Below, one piece after another: positions 1-51,555 of a stretch of 64,000 bases of DNA (position 1 is its first letter; every line of letters starts with the position of its first letter). Location: positions 47,552,077-47,616,076 of the forward strand of contig CM039211.1 in NCBI GenBank assembly GCA_008360975.2, written 5' to 3'. This DNA comes from Lichenostomus cassidix (taxonomy: Eukaryota; Chordata; Aves; Passeriformes; Meliphagidae). The notes below the pieces were generated by a model. The model did no database searches, was not told the DNA's origin, and saw nothing but the letters and a program-made list of their open reading frames with translations. A program made the position numbers and the translations under genes.

Positions 1-38003
<38,003 letters not shown>

Positions 38004-41000
38004 TTATTTGTAATACTCCTATTTAATGACAGTACTGTTCTGACACAGAAAAAACATTAAAACCCATACACAAGAAAATGGCTTAAGTGGTTTGTGAAAA
38101 GCTAAGCTTATCTTTGATTTACTAGACAGCCCTAGAGGAATTGTAACAGACAGTATTACAGGAAAAAACAAAATATTAACTGTGAGTCCAGCTAAAGGAT
38201 TACTACTTTTCGCTGGATTTTAGACAGCATGTGCTCACCTGTCCAACTGCAACATGCTAATTTAACCCGAAGGCCTAAAGAATAGCTTGAGTGGGATGTG
38301 TACAACTCATTCCCAATTTCAACCTAGAAGACTAGAAAGAACTAGCTGGGTCACAAAATGGCACTGATGAACAGAAGGATAGGAATACCAGCTTTCAGCT
38401 AAGTTTGAACTGTAAGCAGACACATTAAAAAAAAAGTGCTTACTGAGATGAGAATCTGTAAGCAGACTTGGTTTGTGCCTATGAATGGGAGGTCTTCCAA
38501 GACCTCCTTTCAGAATAATCATTTAATCGATTCTTAAGGAACTCGAGCTAACAGTTCTCTCTGATAAATGTAATCAAAGAAGACATTAATAACACAATAA
38601 ATAACCATACAAATATCTGATAATGAAAAAAAGTTTAAAAATGTGAGATTGGATTATTTTATGTTCCTAGTCCAGATAAAATTTCAAGTCACAGCTTCTA
38701 AACTATAAGATTAATCATCCGCTATTTTGCTCTAACCACAATCACCAGCATTGACAATGGAACATGTTTACATACAATTCTCTGTTGACATCTGTATTTC
38801 CAATGCACCTGAAAATTATTTTCATCAGCCACACTGCGCTGCAGTAATTAATATGGCTCTTTTTAAGTCAACCATCAAGAAACTGGTTAATGAGATTGAA
38901 AATCAAGACTTATGGAAGACATGTCACAAAATTCTCATGATTTAATAATATGCAGCATCCACATCCTTCAGACTATTTTTTTTAACTTATGTTTTTTCGG
39001 GGGTGGGGGAAGGGGGTGTTTGAGGCAACAGGTGGCTGTTGAAGGGAAGCCTCCTGGGCCAGGGTCTTTAACCATACCACATCAAATATACAACTTCAAA
39101 TGTTCAAAACTGAGAGTACCTCCTCACTACAGATAAATTCCCAACACTTAATTACCTTTTTATAACTTGAGAAATCTCTGTATTAAACATGGGAGTGATG
39201 AAGCCCTTTAAACAAGCACGTCACAAGCCACCCACTTGCTGCAGAAATCCACACAAAGTCACACAAGGCAGGCACACAGGCAGAGGTGGAACATAATGTA
39301 TCTGCAATAAAACCACAATATTAAAAAGTGTTAATTGCTGTGAACAATATATAATGCATCATTCCTGAAGAATTCTAATCTGTATTTAGATACAGTGATC
39401 CTCTCCTATCTTATCTGCCCAAATTCCTGTCATCTTTGCCAATAACATTTTAGGCTTTTTAAATACAAAAAGCCTTTTTAGTCTTTTTTAAAAGCAAAAT
39501 TTAAAAAAAATTAATCCACATTTTTGGTACTGAGACTGCTTCTCAGTTCTAGCAAGAAAGTAGTACATTAAGCCAGATACCTGACTTCAAATGTAATTAC
39601 CAATTTTTTTGCACACGTTTCTCTTTTCTGTGAATACAGCATCAGTTTAAGAAAACAGTTGATGGCATTACATAAAGAAAACAGACACTTCACGTAGTAA
39701 CAGTCTGCTTAGCAAGAACAATTAATTCCCTTTGAAAACCAACAACATCCACTCATTTAAATTAATGTGGAAGCTAAGCCAAACTGCCCTGCAGCAGGAA
39801 GGACAAGTGCACACCCACCCTTACCCTCTTTGCGCAACACTTCTGTGGTTGCAGGAAACTCCATCTGAACGCGCTTAAGCACAACAGCAGCTTCCTGCAG
39901 CAGTGAAAAAAATACATACATTCCCTTTGTGACTCTCCCAACACAGGAAAGGGCCCGACAGAGAACCAAAAACTAATTTTAAAACTGAATAAAGGTGGGA
40001 AAAAAGACAACAGAGTTTCAAAGGGAGCAGAATTCAGAATGAGAGAACTCTTCAAGTTTTATGTTTGATGACTCTTCAGACAGGTACCTCCCTGAACAGG
40101 AGTGAAAACATCAACACAGCTTCCTCAGAGCCATGTGCTGCGTTGACTGAGTCCAGCATGAATACCACACTCTCTCCTGTCTTCCCTCCCCAAAAACGAA
40201 CCCATCTCAATGAGCAGTAAATTCAGCTTCTTCCCCCACAGAAGTCAGAGTGATGGCAATGATTAGCGTTTCTCCTCTTGCAATACAAGCTTTAGAGACA
40301 GGCAGTTTTGCCTTGCCTGGACAGCTGTGTATTTTGTATGCACCTCCTCCAGGCGCTTCAGACCGTGCCAGGATCTCTGAAGGCCAGTACAGTCAGTGTA
40401 AATTTTCCAGACCTGTGCTGAAGTGCCAGAGGGAGAGAGGAAAGGTTGTCTGGGGGAGAGCTGTCTATCACTGACCTACTGAGCACACATTCCATGCACA
40501 CTAATCTGAGAGCATGACCTTCAGACAAAGCAGAGAACCACCACCTGTTCACGCAGGTTTCAGATCAAGGGGCACTGTGGGTATTCTAAATTAATTTCTA
40601 TTTTAAAAGTACTATTCCCTGCTCTGAACTGCTTACCATTCATAATTCCCAATCAGGCTCCTGACTTTGAGCAAAATTGCATGAAGATTTATCTGACTGT
40701 GTTTAACTATGTAGTTTTCAACAAACACAGTAGAATACATATCGCAACATTCTGAATAGACTCAGTGACACTGCAGCTTGTATTTCAAAGGCAAAAAAAT
40801 CAATAAAGCAGCCCAGTGTCATGTCTATTCTTTACATGACAAACAAACATGATTTCTTGCTCATGAAAGAGCAGCTTATAGCTGTGAACACATAGCATGG
40901 AAACTCAGTGATTAAAAACTCTGAACTAAACAGGTTCACGTAATCTATTTCTCTTTTTCCCCTCACTTCTTTTTTCTTCTTTTTCCTGAGAGAGGGAGTC

Positions 41001-41439
41001 AACTACTTTTTCTTCAGTACATATGTACTGACAAACCTACTCACAGGATCTGCATCAAGGCCTTATAAAACTATTCCCACTTTCAGACTAAGTCTCATCT
41101 GACACAACTTATTCTTTCAGCAGCAGAGCTGCTGTACCAATCTTGCAGTGCAGCATTTTGTTAGTGACCTAGCTGCTCCATTTCTTCTTTCCCTCTATTA
41201 ATTCAAGTCTACAACAGCTTACACTTCTGGTAGCTGCAAGGATTTAAATGCCCAAATCCAAAATTAAGTTGAGAGTCTGATGGACCTCAGTCAAAATAAA
41301 TTAGTCCATCATCTCCAAGTTGCCACTGTCTGCAAAGAACACAATACAGAATTTATTTCAACAAGCCTTCAGAACCACTATAAATATAATTAATGTTTGT
41401 GCCTCTGTCACCAACTACTCAGTTTACTAGTGAAAGAAG

Positions 41440-41785
41440 AAATATTAAATAGCATTTTCTATTGACAAGCAAGGCCTTGAAGACACAGGCTGCCTCCCAA
41501 CAACTCAATACGTTTATTGCAAGTAAACCAAAGATGAAAGTAATGTGCACACTTTCCATCTGCTTATACACACAGCCTTCTTTCACGGAATTTGAATGAC
41601 CCCCAATAATGAAAGCCTTCCCAAATAATGGTGGGTAGGTGGTACAGCAGGATGCTCCGTCTGGAATGGAGTAAACCAAATGGAACAGTACCCCATTTTG
41701 CAAAGCTATCTGTGGTGAACTGAGAGGGGGTGTCAAGCTGCTTTTGGTGTTGAATTATGCTAAAACCAGTCTGACTCAACAACAC
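41440..41785 (-). mobile_element. Possible LTR-like element
   Basis: On the minus strand the segment opens TGTTGAGTCAGACTGG, has a TATA-like GTGTATAAG at about 41572-41563, and an AATAAA at 41518-41513 about 50 bases downstream. That TATA-then-AATAAA spacing is typical of a retroviral LTR U3/R region. I do not recognise the family and could not define the right boundary or a target-site duplication. It may simply be unique AT-rich sequence. Confidence 0.35.
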
Positions 41786-42230
41786 CAAAGTTAAACATCC
41801 TGATAGAGGTGAAGATGTGGCAGCTATAGCAAAATATCCTCATCTAAAAGTGCTAAAGTGACACAGTTGGCCTGGATATGATTGACAGTCCATCACTTTA
41901 TACTCTGAAAGTCCAGTTCCACTTTCAAACAGCAGGTTCTTTTAACATATCCCTTCTTGAAGTGCATGTGGAGATTCCTTCCTTGGGTGGGAATGCCCCT
42001 TTGCTCCTCCAGGTTAAGGAAAACAGATTTGACCACAGTTGGTAATATGGGTAAGTAACATCAATCTCTATTTAATTATTTTTAGGTGGGCTTTTTTGCT
42101 AGCTTTAATAGAATTCCTTTAATATAATTGTGTTGATGTAGTCCACTATACTAGCCTAATTTTAGCTCCCATACTGGGTAGTAAAAATTTTTGATTAAGA
42201 TCTTTCTGTCTAATCATTTATTATAGTAAA

Positions 42231-42284
42231 TAATTCATTTTTGAATAATTCATTTATGAATAATAATAATTCATTTATGAATAT
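42231..42284. repeat. Short AT-rich tandem repeat
   Basis: Repeats of a TAATTCATTTxTGAA-type unit, three imperfect copies. Confidence 0.8.
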
Positions 42285-45200
42285 ATCTGGTTTGCCTTCC
42301 TTTTTTCCATTGTTTGGATAACAGGTGCCAAGGTCATTCATAAAGTTAATCCGTGCTTTAAATGCACCATCTTCTGCATTAAAACTCTGTTGTCTTTTCT
42401 CAGGTAATGTTTATTCTGACCTTAAAAATAGTTTTCAAAAAATATAAAATATTGTTTTAAAGCATATTCAAAGATGTTTTGTGAACAAGTAGTGTATCTT
42501 CAGTTTTCATGGTCATTTTTCTAATATACTCTGCCTATTGTTGCGCTGCCATGACATAAAGCCACAAAAGAAAACAACTGCTCCAACAAGAAACAACTGC
42601 AAAAAGTTAAGTAACTCCAAAGGAGTTTTCCTGTTTTATCAGCTGTATACTAATAGCACACAAGAATTTTCAATATGCCAAAATTTGAATGCATGTGGTG
42701 GCAAGCAGATACAGAAGGAAGATGACAGACAAACAAATCAGTGACAAAACATGCTAAAAAAAAGTAGAGAAGCAAAGATAACATTTGCTTACAGTTTTCG
42801 CTTGGAAAACCAGTACCAGTAACCACAATCCAGCAGCAGTCCATGAACCTTTTCATGAGGAAAAAGTAATGATCCTGGCCTGATCCACTTGCATGACAAA
42901 CAGGGACTAAGTGGACAGAAACTGTTAATAAGAGGATTATAATCTTTCCATTTTGATTAGAAATCTAAAAATTGTGATTTCTAAGTTCTTCACAACAGAA
43001 TGAAGTAATTGCTGCACTTATAGCAGGAGGAAATCTATCTGATGGTGCCGTCAGAAAATGACTGAACACCACATTCAGGTAGAAGCCTCAACATGACAGT
43101 AAACTGCGAGTAGGTGAGTTACTAGAAAAGTAATCAAATCAAAGACCTGCCCAGAAGCAACAGCTCTGCTTAGGTTCCATCAGAACTTTGGCAAAAGTTG
43201 GGCCTTATCTGCAAAACATTTCAGTTTCGCCACACCGATAAACTTCAGCAAAAGTCTATTTCATCAGAAAATTTCCAAGCAATTCAAATGGTTGCCCAAT
43301 TATCTGGCACAGATTGTTCCAAGACAATGGCATCTGAGGATCCTTAGTCTATTCAGAGCCACCACTATCTGCACATCTTTATATGCATTGAAGACATAGG
43401 AAAAGCAACAATAATGGGTCAGGAAGATCTTTGCATGAAACATGTTAAAAATGCCACCAATTTACCACTATTCCCTTAAGTACCTCTCAAATTCTTCTCA
43501 AGTGATGCAATAAAAGATGACAACAGCAAAATTAGGACTAAGTCATATTTTCACAAGTTTGCCACATCATACTAGACTTTGTTTTGAAGTGTACTGAAAA
43601 CTGAATACTTAATAGCTCAGACCATAAAATAAATGTTACTTACTAAAGCACAGGTCTTCCTTAATTGATTCTTTGATTTCTTTCAGAAAAACATTAAAAT
43701 ACAAATTGCCAATGCTCCTGTGTACATGGAAGAGATTAATTCGAAGTAAAAAGCATGATTGCTTGCTACTGATCCCATTCTGCCTGGATGGCTTTTGGTT
43801 ACAAGAAAATAGTGAACCACTGTTCTACATTGAATAATCAAAGCACCAGTTTCTATGTAAGAAAAACTACCAGTGCTTTATGAAGAAGTCAGAAGATGAT
43901 TTAAAAAGGTTAAATGATTAAAAAAAGGTTAAATGAAAAAATAACATGTCAAATTTGAAAAAATATTCTAACAAACCACTAGAGCAGAAAAAAATGAAGT
44001 ATTTTTCTATTAAAAGGCATTTTTGTTAAAAATACTATCTTGAGGAAAAACCCTTCAACAACCTGTAGAGAATATATAACGCAGTTGCAGCTATATGCAA
44101 AAGTTAAAATAAAAACTGGAAGTGCAAACAAAAGCAAAAACTACAACAGCAAAGTAGTCTGTCAAATTATTTGGCTTTCTTAAATGTTGCAAGGATGAAA
44201 CAGTGGGGAGGTAATGCTGGAACACACTTCTGAAGAAAACTAGCTGTTCTTTCCCAAATGCAGTTCCTGCTGTCATAATTGAAGAGCTATTTGTCAAAAC
44301 ATGAACCAGCATTTGTTGCTACAGTATTGCACGGCCAAAAAACAGCATCAATAGTTGCAAAACAGATGCTGGTCTATCAGATACTGTCGAGAACCATGCC
44401 AGGCTATGCTAAGCTATCAGAAGTCATACACATTTCATGCTGCAGCCAGTGAGCTGCTGAAGAATGGCGCAGCAGACACCAGCTATATCACAACAGTAAA
44501 GGTTTCAAACCAGTTACTCTTCTCTCAGCCTTCTGTGGCAGGCAGGGATTTCCCAGGTACATTCTGCTCTCAACAGCTTAACCATGGAATAGAGAGAACA
44601 GGGAACAGCCAAGACCTACCACCTGCCGTAGAGTCTCGTACTTCTGAGGGACATCAGACCTCTGACAAAGTTCTTTATCCTCTCCAACTACAGATGTGCT
44701 CTGGAGTTCTGAGCCTATAAGAAGGTTTATCTTCTAGGCAAATAGCAACACAACAGTTTCATCAAGCAGAGTTATATACTTGTAGAAATGACAAAGTTCT
44801 CTTCCTTCACAGAAGATGAGTTTCTCACAGCAAACATTTCTGGGAGGAAAACTAGTCGTAAGTCTTTCCAGTTGCTATTGGCTGTTAGTATAAACTGCTC
44901 CACTTGCATTTGTTCAGGAAGCTTTTCTCAAGACCTGGATTTTAAAAAGTTAAACTCCTTTGGACTTTCCTTCTGAATTCCGTCATCTCTGCTTTCTTGC
45001 ACTCTTATCTCACTTCCCCAGTCCGGCAACTTCCCCCCTCAGAGCTTAGTAAAACTACTGCCTGTAAAGTAACTGTCATTATTTGTTTACACTATGTGCA
45101 GGAACTCAAGAACGCTGAAGAGCTAGAATTTTCCTGAGAACCAGGAGCAGAAGATTTTGCAGCAGAGGGAAAGGGCAGTGACACCACAAAGTCTCCTCTA

Positions 45201-45340
45201 GGCAAGTAGGAGGTAAACAAAAAGAGGAAGAGCCATTATAAAGACAAGAAGTGTCAAAACAATGTTTAAAAACCTACTTTCACCTTCATGGTTTGTTTTG
45301 TGGCTTTTCTCTTTCAACACAGATTGAATTTAGTAACATC

Positions 45341-45400
45341 AAAAAAAAGAAAAAAAAAAAAAGAGAGAAAAGAGAAAAAAGAGGTGGGAACGAAGGAAAG
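45341..45400 (+). repeat. Polypurine tract
   Basis: 44 uninterrupted purines (45341-45384), continuing with two interruptions to about 45400. Mirror-like A/G runs of this sort can adopt triplex DNA. Confidence 0.85.
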
Positions 45401-46595
45401 ATCATGATTCCTGCCCAAGACTCAGAACAGCTCAAGAAAAAAACCTGTTACTGAAACCTCAAAGACAGTTTAAGGAAATTTGCAGTCACTTCAGTGAGAA
45501 ATAATTCAATGGAACAGTATCTCTAGGTCTCTACATTCTATTGTTTTAGGTGAAATGATGCCTCCAGTTTCAACTCCTGAAAACCATGACTGAAACTACT
45601 ACTCTCTGCTGAGCTTCTAAATATCTACCTTTAGAGATTAAAAGTACACTTTTACACTGTGCCATACACAGTAAAGCACCACGGGGACTATAATCATAAC
45701 CAGCTCTTTTGCGTACAAAAAGAGAATAAAAAAAAGATCCACTGAGTTCTCCACAATGTTATGTTTGTGAGATGGCACCCCTGCTGCTTCCACTTTCATA
45801 CGTTATTCAGCTTCTTTCCTCTCCCAGTTTTCATCACCTGACAAAAGCAAAGGGTAAAGTGGTCTTGGACATGAAAATTGCATAATAGGCTGTGTGATAA
45901 AACATGCATGACCTTGATTACTGTAACATTTTTTCTGTGAAAAGTATGAGGGAAAATAAATTGAGTAAATCTGAGACAGAGACATCAAAAAGTAAAAACA
46001 TCTGGATGAAGGAACTACTCCTACGCCAGCTACACTATCTGAACATAATCTGGAAACATGTGCTTGAACAAATTAGCTCTTTGCAGAAATAACTGTCAGC
46101 ATGTAAACAGGATAACAGTTAAGTCAGAGTGAATCAGCAAACTCTTCCAAACAGCCAAGAGCAATAGATGTCAGTGTCTCCTTTGAACTCTCCAGAAATA
46201 CTTTCTTCAGCCTACCCTGCTTTTTCATCTTCAGTTTGGAAACTGTATATCAAAAGGTCAGATCTAATGCAAATTTCATTGCACAAATTCCCTCCTCAAA
46301 GTGAGGGGGTTTCCAGGGGATTTTGATGTCATTCCCCTCCTTCCTCCTCATCTTTGGAAAAATGCTTAAAATTTTGTAAAGGAAACCAAGCTAGCTCTTC
46401 ACAATGAGACAACAGTTACAGGAACCTGGGACACTAATATTATTTCAAGTGCTAATCTTTGGTTGTAGAAAATGTAATTCTATACAATGTAATATTTTTA
46501 TTTAAGTTTTCTTTATTATTACAGAAGCAACTAAAAACCTATATGAGATTAGAGCCTGAAGTTCTCAGACAGCTAATAGAAAAAACCCCGTGACT

Positions 46596-46695
46596 TAAAA
46601 AACACCCGCCCCCACCCAAAAACAAGGTAAACAAACAAAAAACAAACAAAACACCCCCCCCCCCAAATCCAACCAAAGAAAAAGCCAACACAAAC
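46596..46695 (+). repeat. A/C-rich low-complexity tract with C11 run
   Basis: Composed almost only of A and C, with AAACAAACA repeats and an 11-C run near 46654-46664. Confidence 0.9.
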
Positions 46696-46831
46696 CCACA
46701 ACAGTTCCCTTCCTGCTCTCCAACTTAGATCCTATACAGTTTCAACAGGGCTATGAACAAGGACTTACATAAATTTTTAGAGAATCAGGGCCTAGTCACT
46801 TAATACGAGACAACAAAACACAAAGAAGACC

Positions 46832-46873
46832 ATCTGAGACATATAAGCAACAATCTGAGATATATAGGCAACT
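46832..46873. repeat. 21-bp tandem duplication
   Basis: ATCTGAGACATATAAGCAACA followed directly by a second 21-base copy with a few substitutions. Confidence 0.88.
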
Positions 46874-49800
46874 ACCACAGAAATATTTGAAATCAACTAA
46901 TTTCTGTAAACGTTTAATCAAATAATAAAGTTGAGACTATAGAAATGCAATCACAAGCTATCAAATGACTCAGAGTTCAATTACTGTATCAATATACAAA
47001 TACTGTAATTACATAGAGCAATATTATAACATGTAAAAATTGGAGCTTCTTCTTACTTTTCAATAGAAGAGCTTAAGTATTTTTACAAAAGGAGTACATT
47101 CTTTTTTTAAACCCTATGTTAATGCTTCATATTGCTGAAAAATTTATGACAGAAATGTTGTAGTTTTATCTTTATAATTCAGGAAAATGTACTTGCTTGA
47201 TAGTTTACTTAAGGCTTCCTTAATTATCAATGGTCTGAGAGTTCTCCACTCGTTCCCTATCTGAAATACCAGTCAGCTTTTGCAAAGATACTGCACTACA
47301 TGGTTTGCCAAGATCGTGTTATCTCTATAAACACAGATTGTCAGAAAAAAATGCAGGCCAGAAAACCCAGGGCTCAGAAAGTAAACAAAGGTTTTTCACA
47401 AAATATGCCACTAGCAGAGATTCTGAAAAAATGTAACAGAAGTGAAACAAGAAAGAAACACTTAGTTAAGACAAACATATCTTCACAACGTAATATTTCA
47501 AATAGTCTGTGTTCTCTTGTATATTCTCAAAACCATGAGACTGGTGCTTCCCCCAGCACTGCAGAAGACTCAAATTATCATCACCTGTACTTATAGAACA
47601 GTTTTGAGTATGATTAAGCATTCAATTGTACACTTCACTTTTAAAGAGAAAGAAAATATTACAAATTAAGATAAACTTAGAACTGCCTATATTCACATTT
47701 CACATTCCCCCAAGCCCTGAAGAAAGAATGACAAAAACCATTTTTCATTATTTTTGATATGATATCCTGAAACACCATAAGAAAATTGCAGAAGGCAAGA
47801 GCATGAAAACTGTGCCCCAGTAGACTAAAATGATGAAGCAGACTACCTGGCAGATTCAAGAAATAAAAAACATAGTGGAAAAACAATGAACTGGTTAAAT
47901 GGGAAATACAATAGCTTTAGAATAAACACCCATTTAAGAAACCTTTTTTCTCTCAGAAAAAGTGCCAAACTACTGAAACAAACAGTAAAGAAGTAAGTAG
48001 ATTCTCTATTGCCTGATATTAAAATATCAAGAGTAGATCCACTATTACAAAATAGGTTTTAGATAATCCTGTGTTACTGAACCTGATGAAGGGAAGATGA
48101 AAGCCAAAACATAACTGACTGGTCTGATATACAGAAGATCAGTTAACAAGATACAGTGTTCTTTTCTGGATTTTAAAATGTGCTGTTACAGATTGTGCTA
48201 TTATCAGTTCCTTTATGACAAGGCATTATAAAATAAAGATTGAACATTCATAGCACAACAGTATTTAACAACTGGTAAGTTGTTTATAAAAATGTTACAT
48301 TACAAAATTCCTACTGAACTATTATTTAAATCTTCCTAAAAGTCTTTCTGATGACAAAAAACTAGGGAAAAAACCTGAAAGCACTCAGGTCTCTCAATAT
48401 GTACATCGAAGTCCAACACAAGTTTCGCCTCTGAGCCCTGAAGTCTAGGGCTTTCACCCACATTCCAATGTCTTTAGAGTTGTGGAAACTCACCCAAAAG
48501 TTCTGCAGACACATGCACTCAGTAATGCAAACCAAGACACCTCAGTTCTCTCTGCAAATCCCCACTCCAACTCTGCAACCACAGAGTTCCAACCTTGTCT
48601 ACAAACATTATTTTCCCGCTCACTTGTGGACAGAAATTTGAATCTACCTAAGGTGATCTGTTCAAAATCTAAGATACTCTATTCTCTAAATTACAGAAGG
48701 ACTTTTTCTTAGATCAATCTCAGACTTACAAGCCCATTCAGTTTTCTACAGAACTTTTCCGCATATACTGCAAACTTACTCGCAGCTTCACCTCAGCTCT
48801 GACAAAGTATTCCCTACCTCTCTGCAGGGTTTGGAACAAGCTATTCCATGCACCCCAAGAACCACTTCCCGAGGCAAAACAGAATGCAGCAAATGCAAAG
48901 TTGACAAAAGCAAGCTTTGACCATGACGCAGGGAAAAATCCAGCCAGAACCCCCAAAAATGCCTGTAATAGACACTGCAGACTCTTTGGACACTTTTTAT
49001 TTCACTGAATTCAAACTATTAGATATGCTGGGGCTAAGTCTAGAATGAAAGTGCAATATGGTTTATTACAGACAAGTTTTTTCATAACTTGCAAAGTATA
49101 CTGACTAAGACTTGTCTCCATTTGAACTAGTTTCTCTAAGAGGCAGGGTTTTGTAAATACATTTTCAGGTACAAGACAAATTGCTAAGGACCACTGAAAT
49201 GAACTAGAAGTTTAAAACTGACCATGGTCTCTCCTCTCTTTATGCATGCTCTGAGCTCCTAAAGATATTCCTAAACAAAGTACATGTCACTACAAATACT
49301 AGTATTTCTTGGATTTGTTAAATATATATGCCAGTTAACAAACAAAGGCCAACTAAAAATCCTAGGCAGGAATTAATGATGTCTGAACGGGCCACTTCTG
49401 ACCAGGCATTCCAGCAGCTGTGGGTACTGGAATGGACATCCCTCCCCCCTCTACAGCCCTTCAGAATTTGCCACGGTCTACTCACCTACCAGTAAGCAGT
49501 CTTTTAAATACTCTTTGTTTTCCTAATTGGTACTCAGTAAGGACTTTGATCACTAGTACCTGCAAGAAAGAGTCCACCCACATCTAGACTGAAACTACAT
49601 ATTACAGTATTTGTCTGCCAATCCACCAAATAATAAGTGAATTGAGTTTCATTTTGTTAAAATAAATACAGTCACAGAGCAACTGTGAGTACTTTTGTCT
49701 GGCACATAGACAAAATGAAAGTGTAAAAAAAACCCAGGAAAATTACAGGAGAAGTCAAATCAAGATCTTAATTTTTTTGATCCTTGATAGCATTCTTCGG

Positions 49801-50550
49801 TATCAAATTTGGTTAAAAACAAACCTCCACAATGCAGCTTTGCTACAAAAGAAAGCATTCTTCTGTTCTGCGACAAACATAGCCTCAGTGTCACCAGAGC
49901 CCTTCCCCTATTCTAGACAATCTTTACCTATTTGCACCAGTCTGTAACAATGCATAGTAACCTTAATATTTTCAGTTTCCACTGCAGTTCAGTACGAGGA
50001 TGCTTTGCATAAAACACTACCACCTTTCTTACTTTCCAGATCTAATACAAAGGTCTAAATCATTTCCCTAGGCTCATGCTGTGAACCACTGGTAGACCAG
50101 ATATAAACAAAATTCCTTATTTCATTAAATACCTAAGAGGAAAAATTTCATTGCAAAGAAAGATTTATCTCATAATTCTTTTCAAAGAAGGTAAAGAGTT
50201 GAAAATCTCCAAATTGCTTAAACACTGCAAAAAAAAAAAAAATTTAAAATTCAACCCTTACTGTAACTTTCCCCATACAGTGTCTCACATTTCATTTTTC
50301 AGTTTCAGTATACTGAGAAAACCTCAGGGTGAGGAAAGAGAACGAAATTCTTTCTTCAGAGTTCAACACTAAGGGCATGAATAAGGAAGAAAACAAATCA
50401 TACCAAGGGAAAAAAAAAGCACTGAGGGAAAGACATAGATGTAATATATTCATATATCTAACACCTCTCAAAGTAACACAACACAGTCATTCTGTGAAGT
50501 GTTTATTAGTTCCATTTTCAATTACTCTTTAGAGTTCAGTAAAGATACAA

Positions 50551-50929
50551 TTAGGTAACAAATCTGGCACTACTGTGAACAACTCTATCAAAAGCTGTAG
50601 GTGTATTGTTCAGTACCTCACAGGTAACCAAGACATTCCTCACGCCTACAACAGAAACAAGATTCTTCGTGACTCCGTGGTACTGCTCCAGCCTAAATGC
50701 CATTACAACGTAGGATGCAATGCCTTCTGCATTATTTTGAGCAGTAAATAAAACAAACTCACAAAAACATGCTCTTGTTCTTCTTCCATCCGCACTCAGG
50801 AATGATAGATTTCCATCTACCAGATGCTTCCCCTTCATAGACAAAGATCACCATCTAACACTCGGCCTCATTAACTACAGGCACAAGCAGCATATGTCAC
50901 CATGGCCACATCTCAGGATAGCGTGTAGG
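50551..50929. other. Unassigned stretch with 97-codon minus-strand open frame
   Basis: The minus frame 50844-50551 is open and includes VVGVRNVLVTCEVLNN. It abuts the LTR at 50930 but I recognise no protein family, and base composition does not clearly favour coding. Most likely non-coding or an old repeat. Confidence 0.3.
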
Positions 50930-51555
50930 CTGAAATTCTGCCAGTCACTTCACACAGGCAGTCAGAATTGCAAGAAGGGTCTGGTGGGTAGACTTTGGCT
51001 GAATGCCAGGCGCTCACCAAGCCGACCTACCACCACCCTTCCCAGCTGGACAGAGAGAAAATAACATGGAAAACAACTCCCAGGTCGAGATAAGGCAGTT
51101 TACAAAAGTAAAAGTGAAAGTTTGTGCACACATAAGCAAAGAGGAAAAAGCCCCTATTCTCTACTTCCCGTCAGCACGAGATGTTTAGCCACTTCCCAGG
51201 AAGCAGGGCTGCAGCCCATGTAGAAGCTGCTCTGGAAAGCAAACACTGTAAATAACCAACGCTCTCCCTTCCTCCTCCTTCCTGCAGCTTTTGTATCTGA
51301 GCTGAAATCATATGGTATGGAATATCCCTTTGGTCACTTTGGGTCAGCTGTCCTGGTTATGTCCTCTCCCAAGATTTTGCCCATGTCCAGGCTGCTGGTG
51401 GAGGGTGGAATGATGGAGAGGCAGCACTGCCGCTGTGCAGAGCTGCTCAGCAGCAGCCAAACACTGCTGTGTCACCAACCTCTACCAGTGCAAAGCACAG
51501 CTGTGATGGCTGCTGTGGGACAATGAACGCCATCTCAGCCACACTCAATACAAAA
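50930..51555 (-). mobile_element. Solitary LTR of an avian endogenous retrovirus, sense to JAK2
   Basis: The plus strand is the reverse complement of a common bird LTR. The best landmark is 'CATATGGTATGGAATATCCC' (about 51309-51328), followed by 'TTTGGTCACTTTGGGTCAGC'. The R/U5-side landmarks are 'GTTTAGCCACTTCCCAGGAA' near 51184 and 'CAGGTCGAGATAAGG' near 51081. The right end reads 'CATCTCAGCCACACTCAATA', matching the LTR start. No internal retroviral genes adjoin it. The TATA box equivalent near 51293 is decayed. Ends are approximate. Confidence 0.8.

Noticed and set aside
39757..40552. Slightly GC-richer region as a candidate JAK2 CpG island or promoter
   Set aside because: Few CpG dinucleotides, no TATA/initiator arrangement that stands out and no convincing exon donor.
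44355..44720. 121-codon plus-strand frame
   Set aside because: No recognisable domain and no transcription or splice context; compatible with chance.
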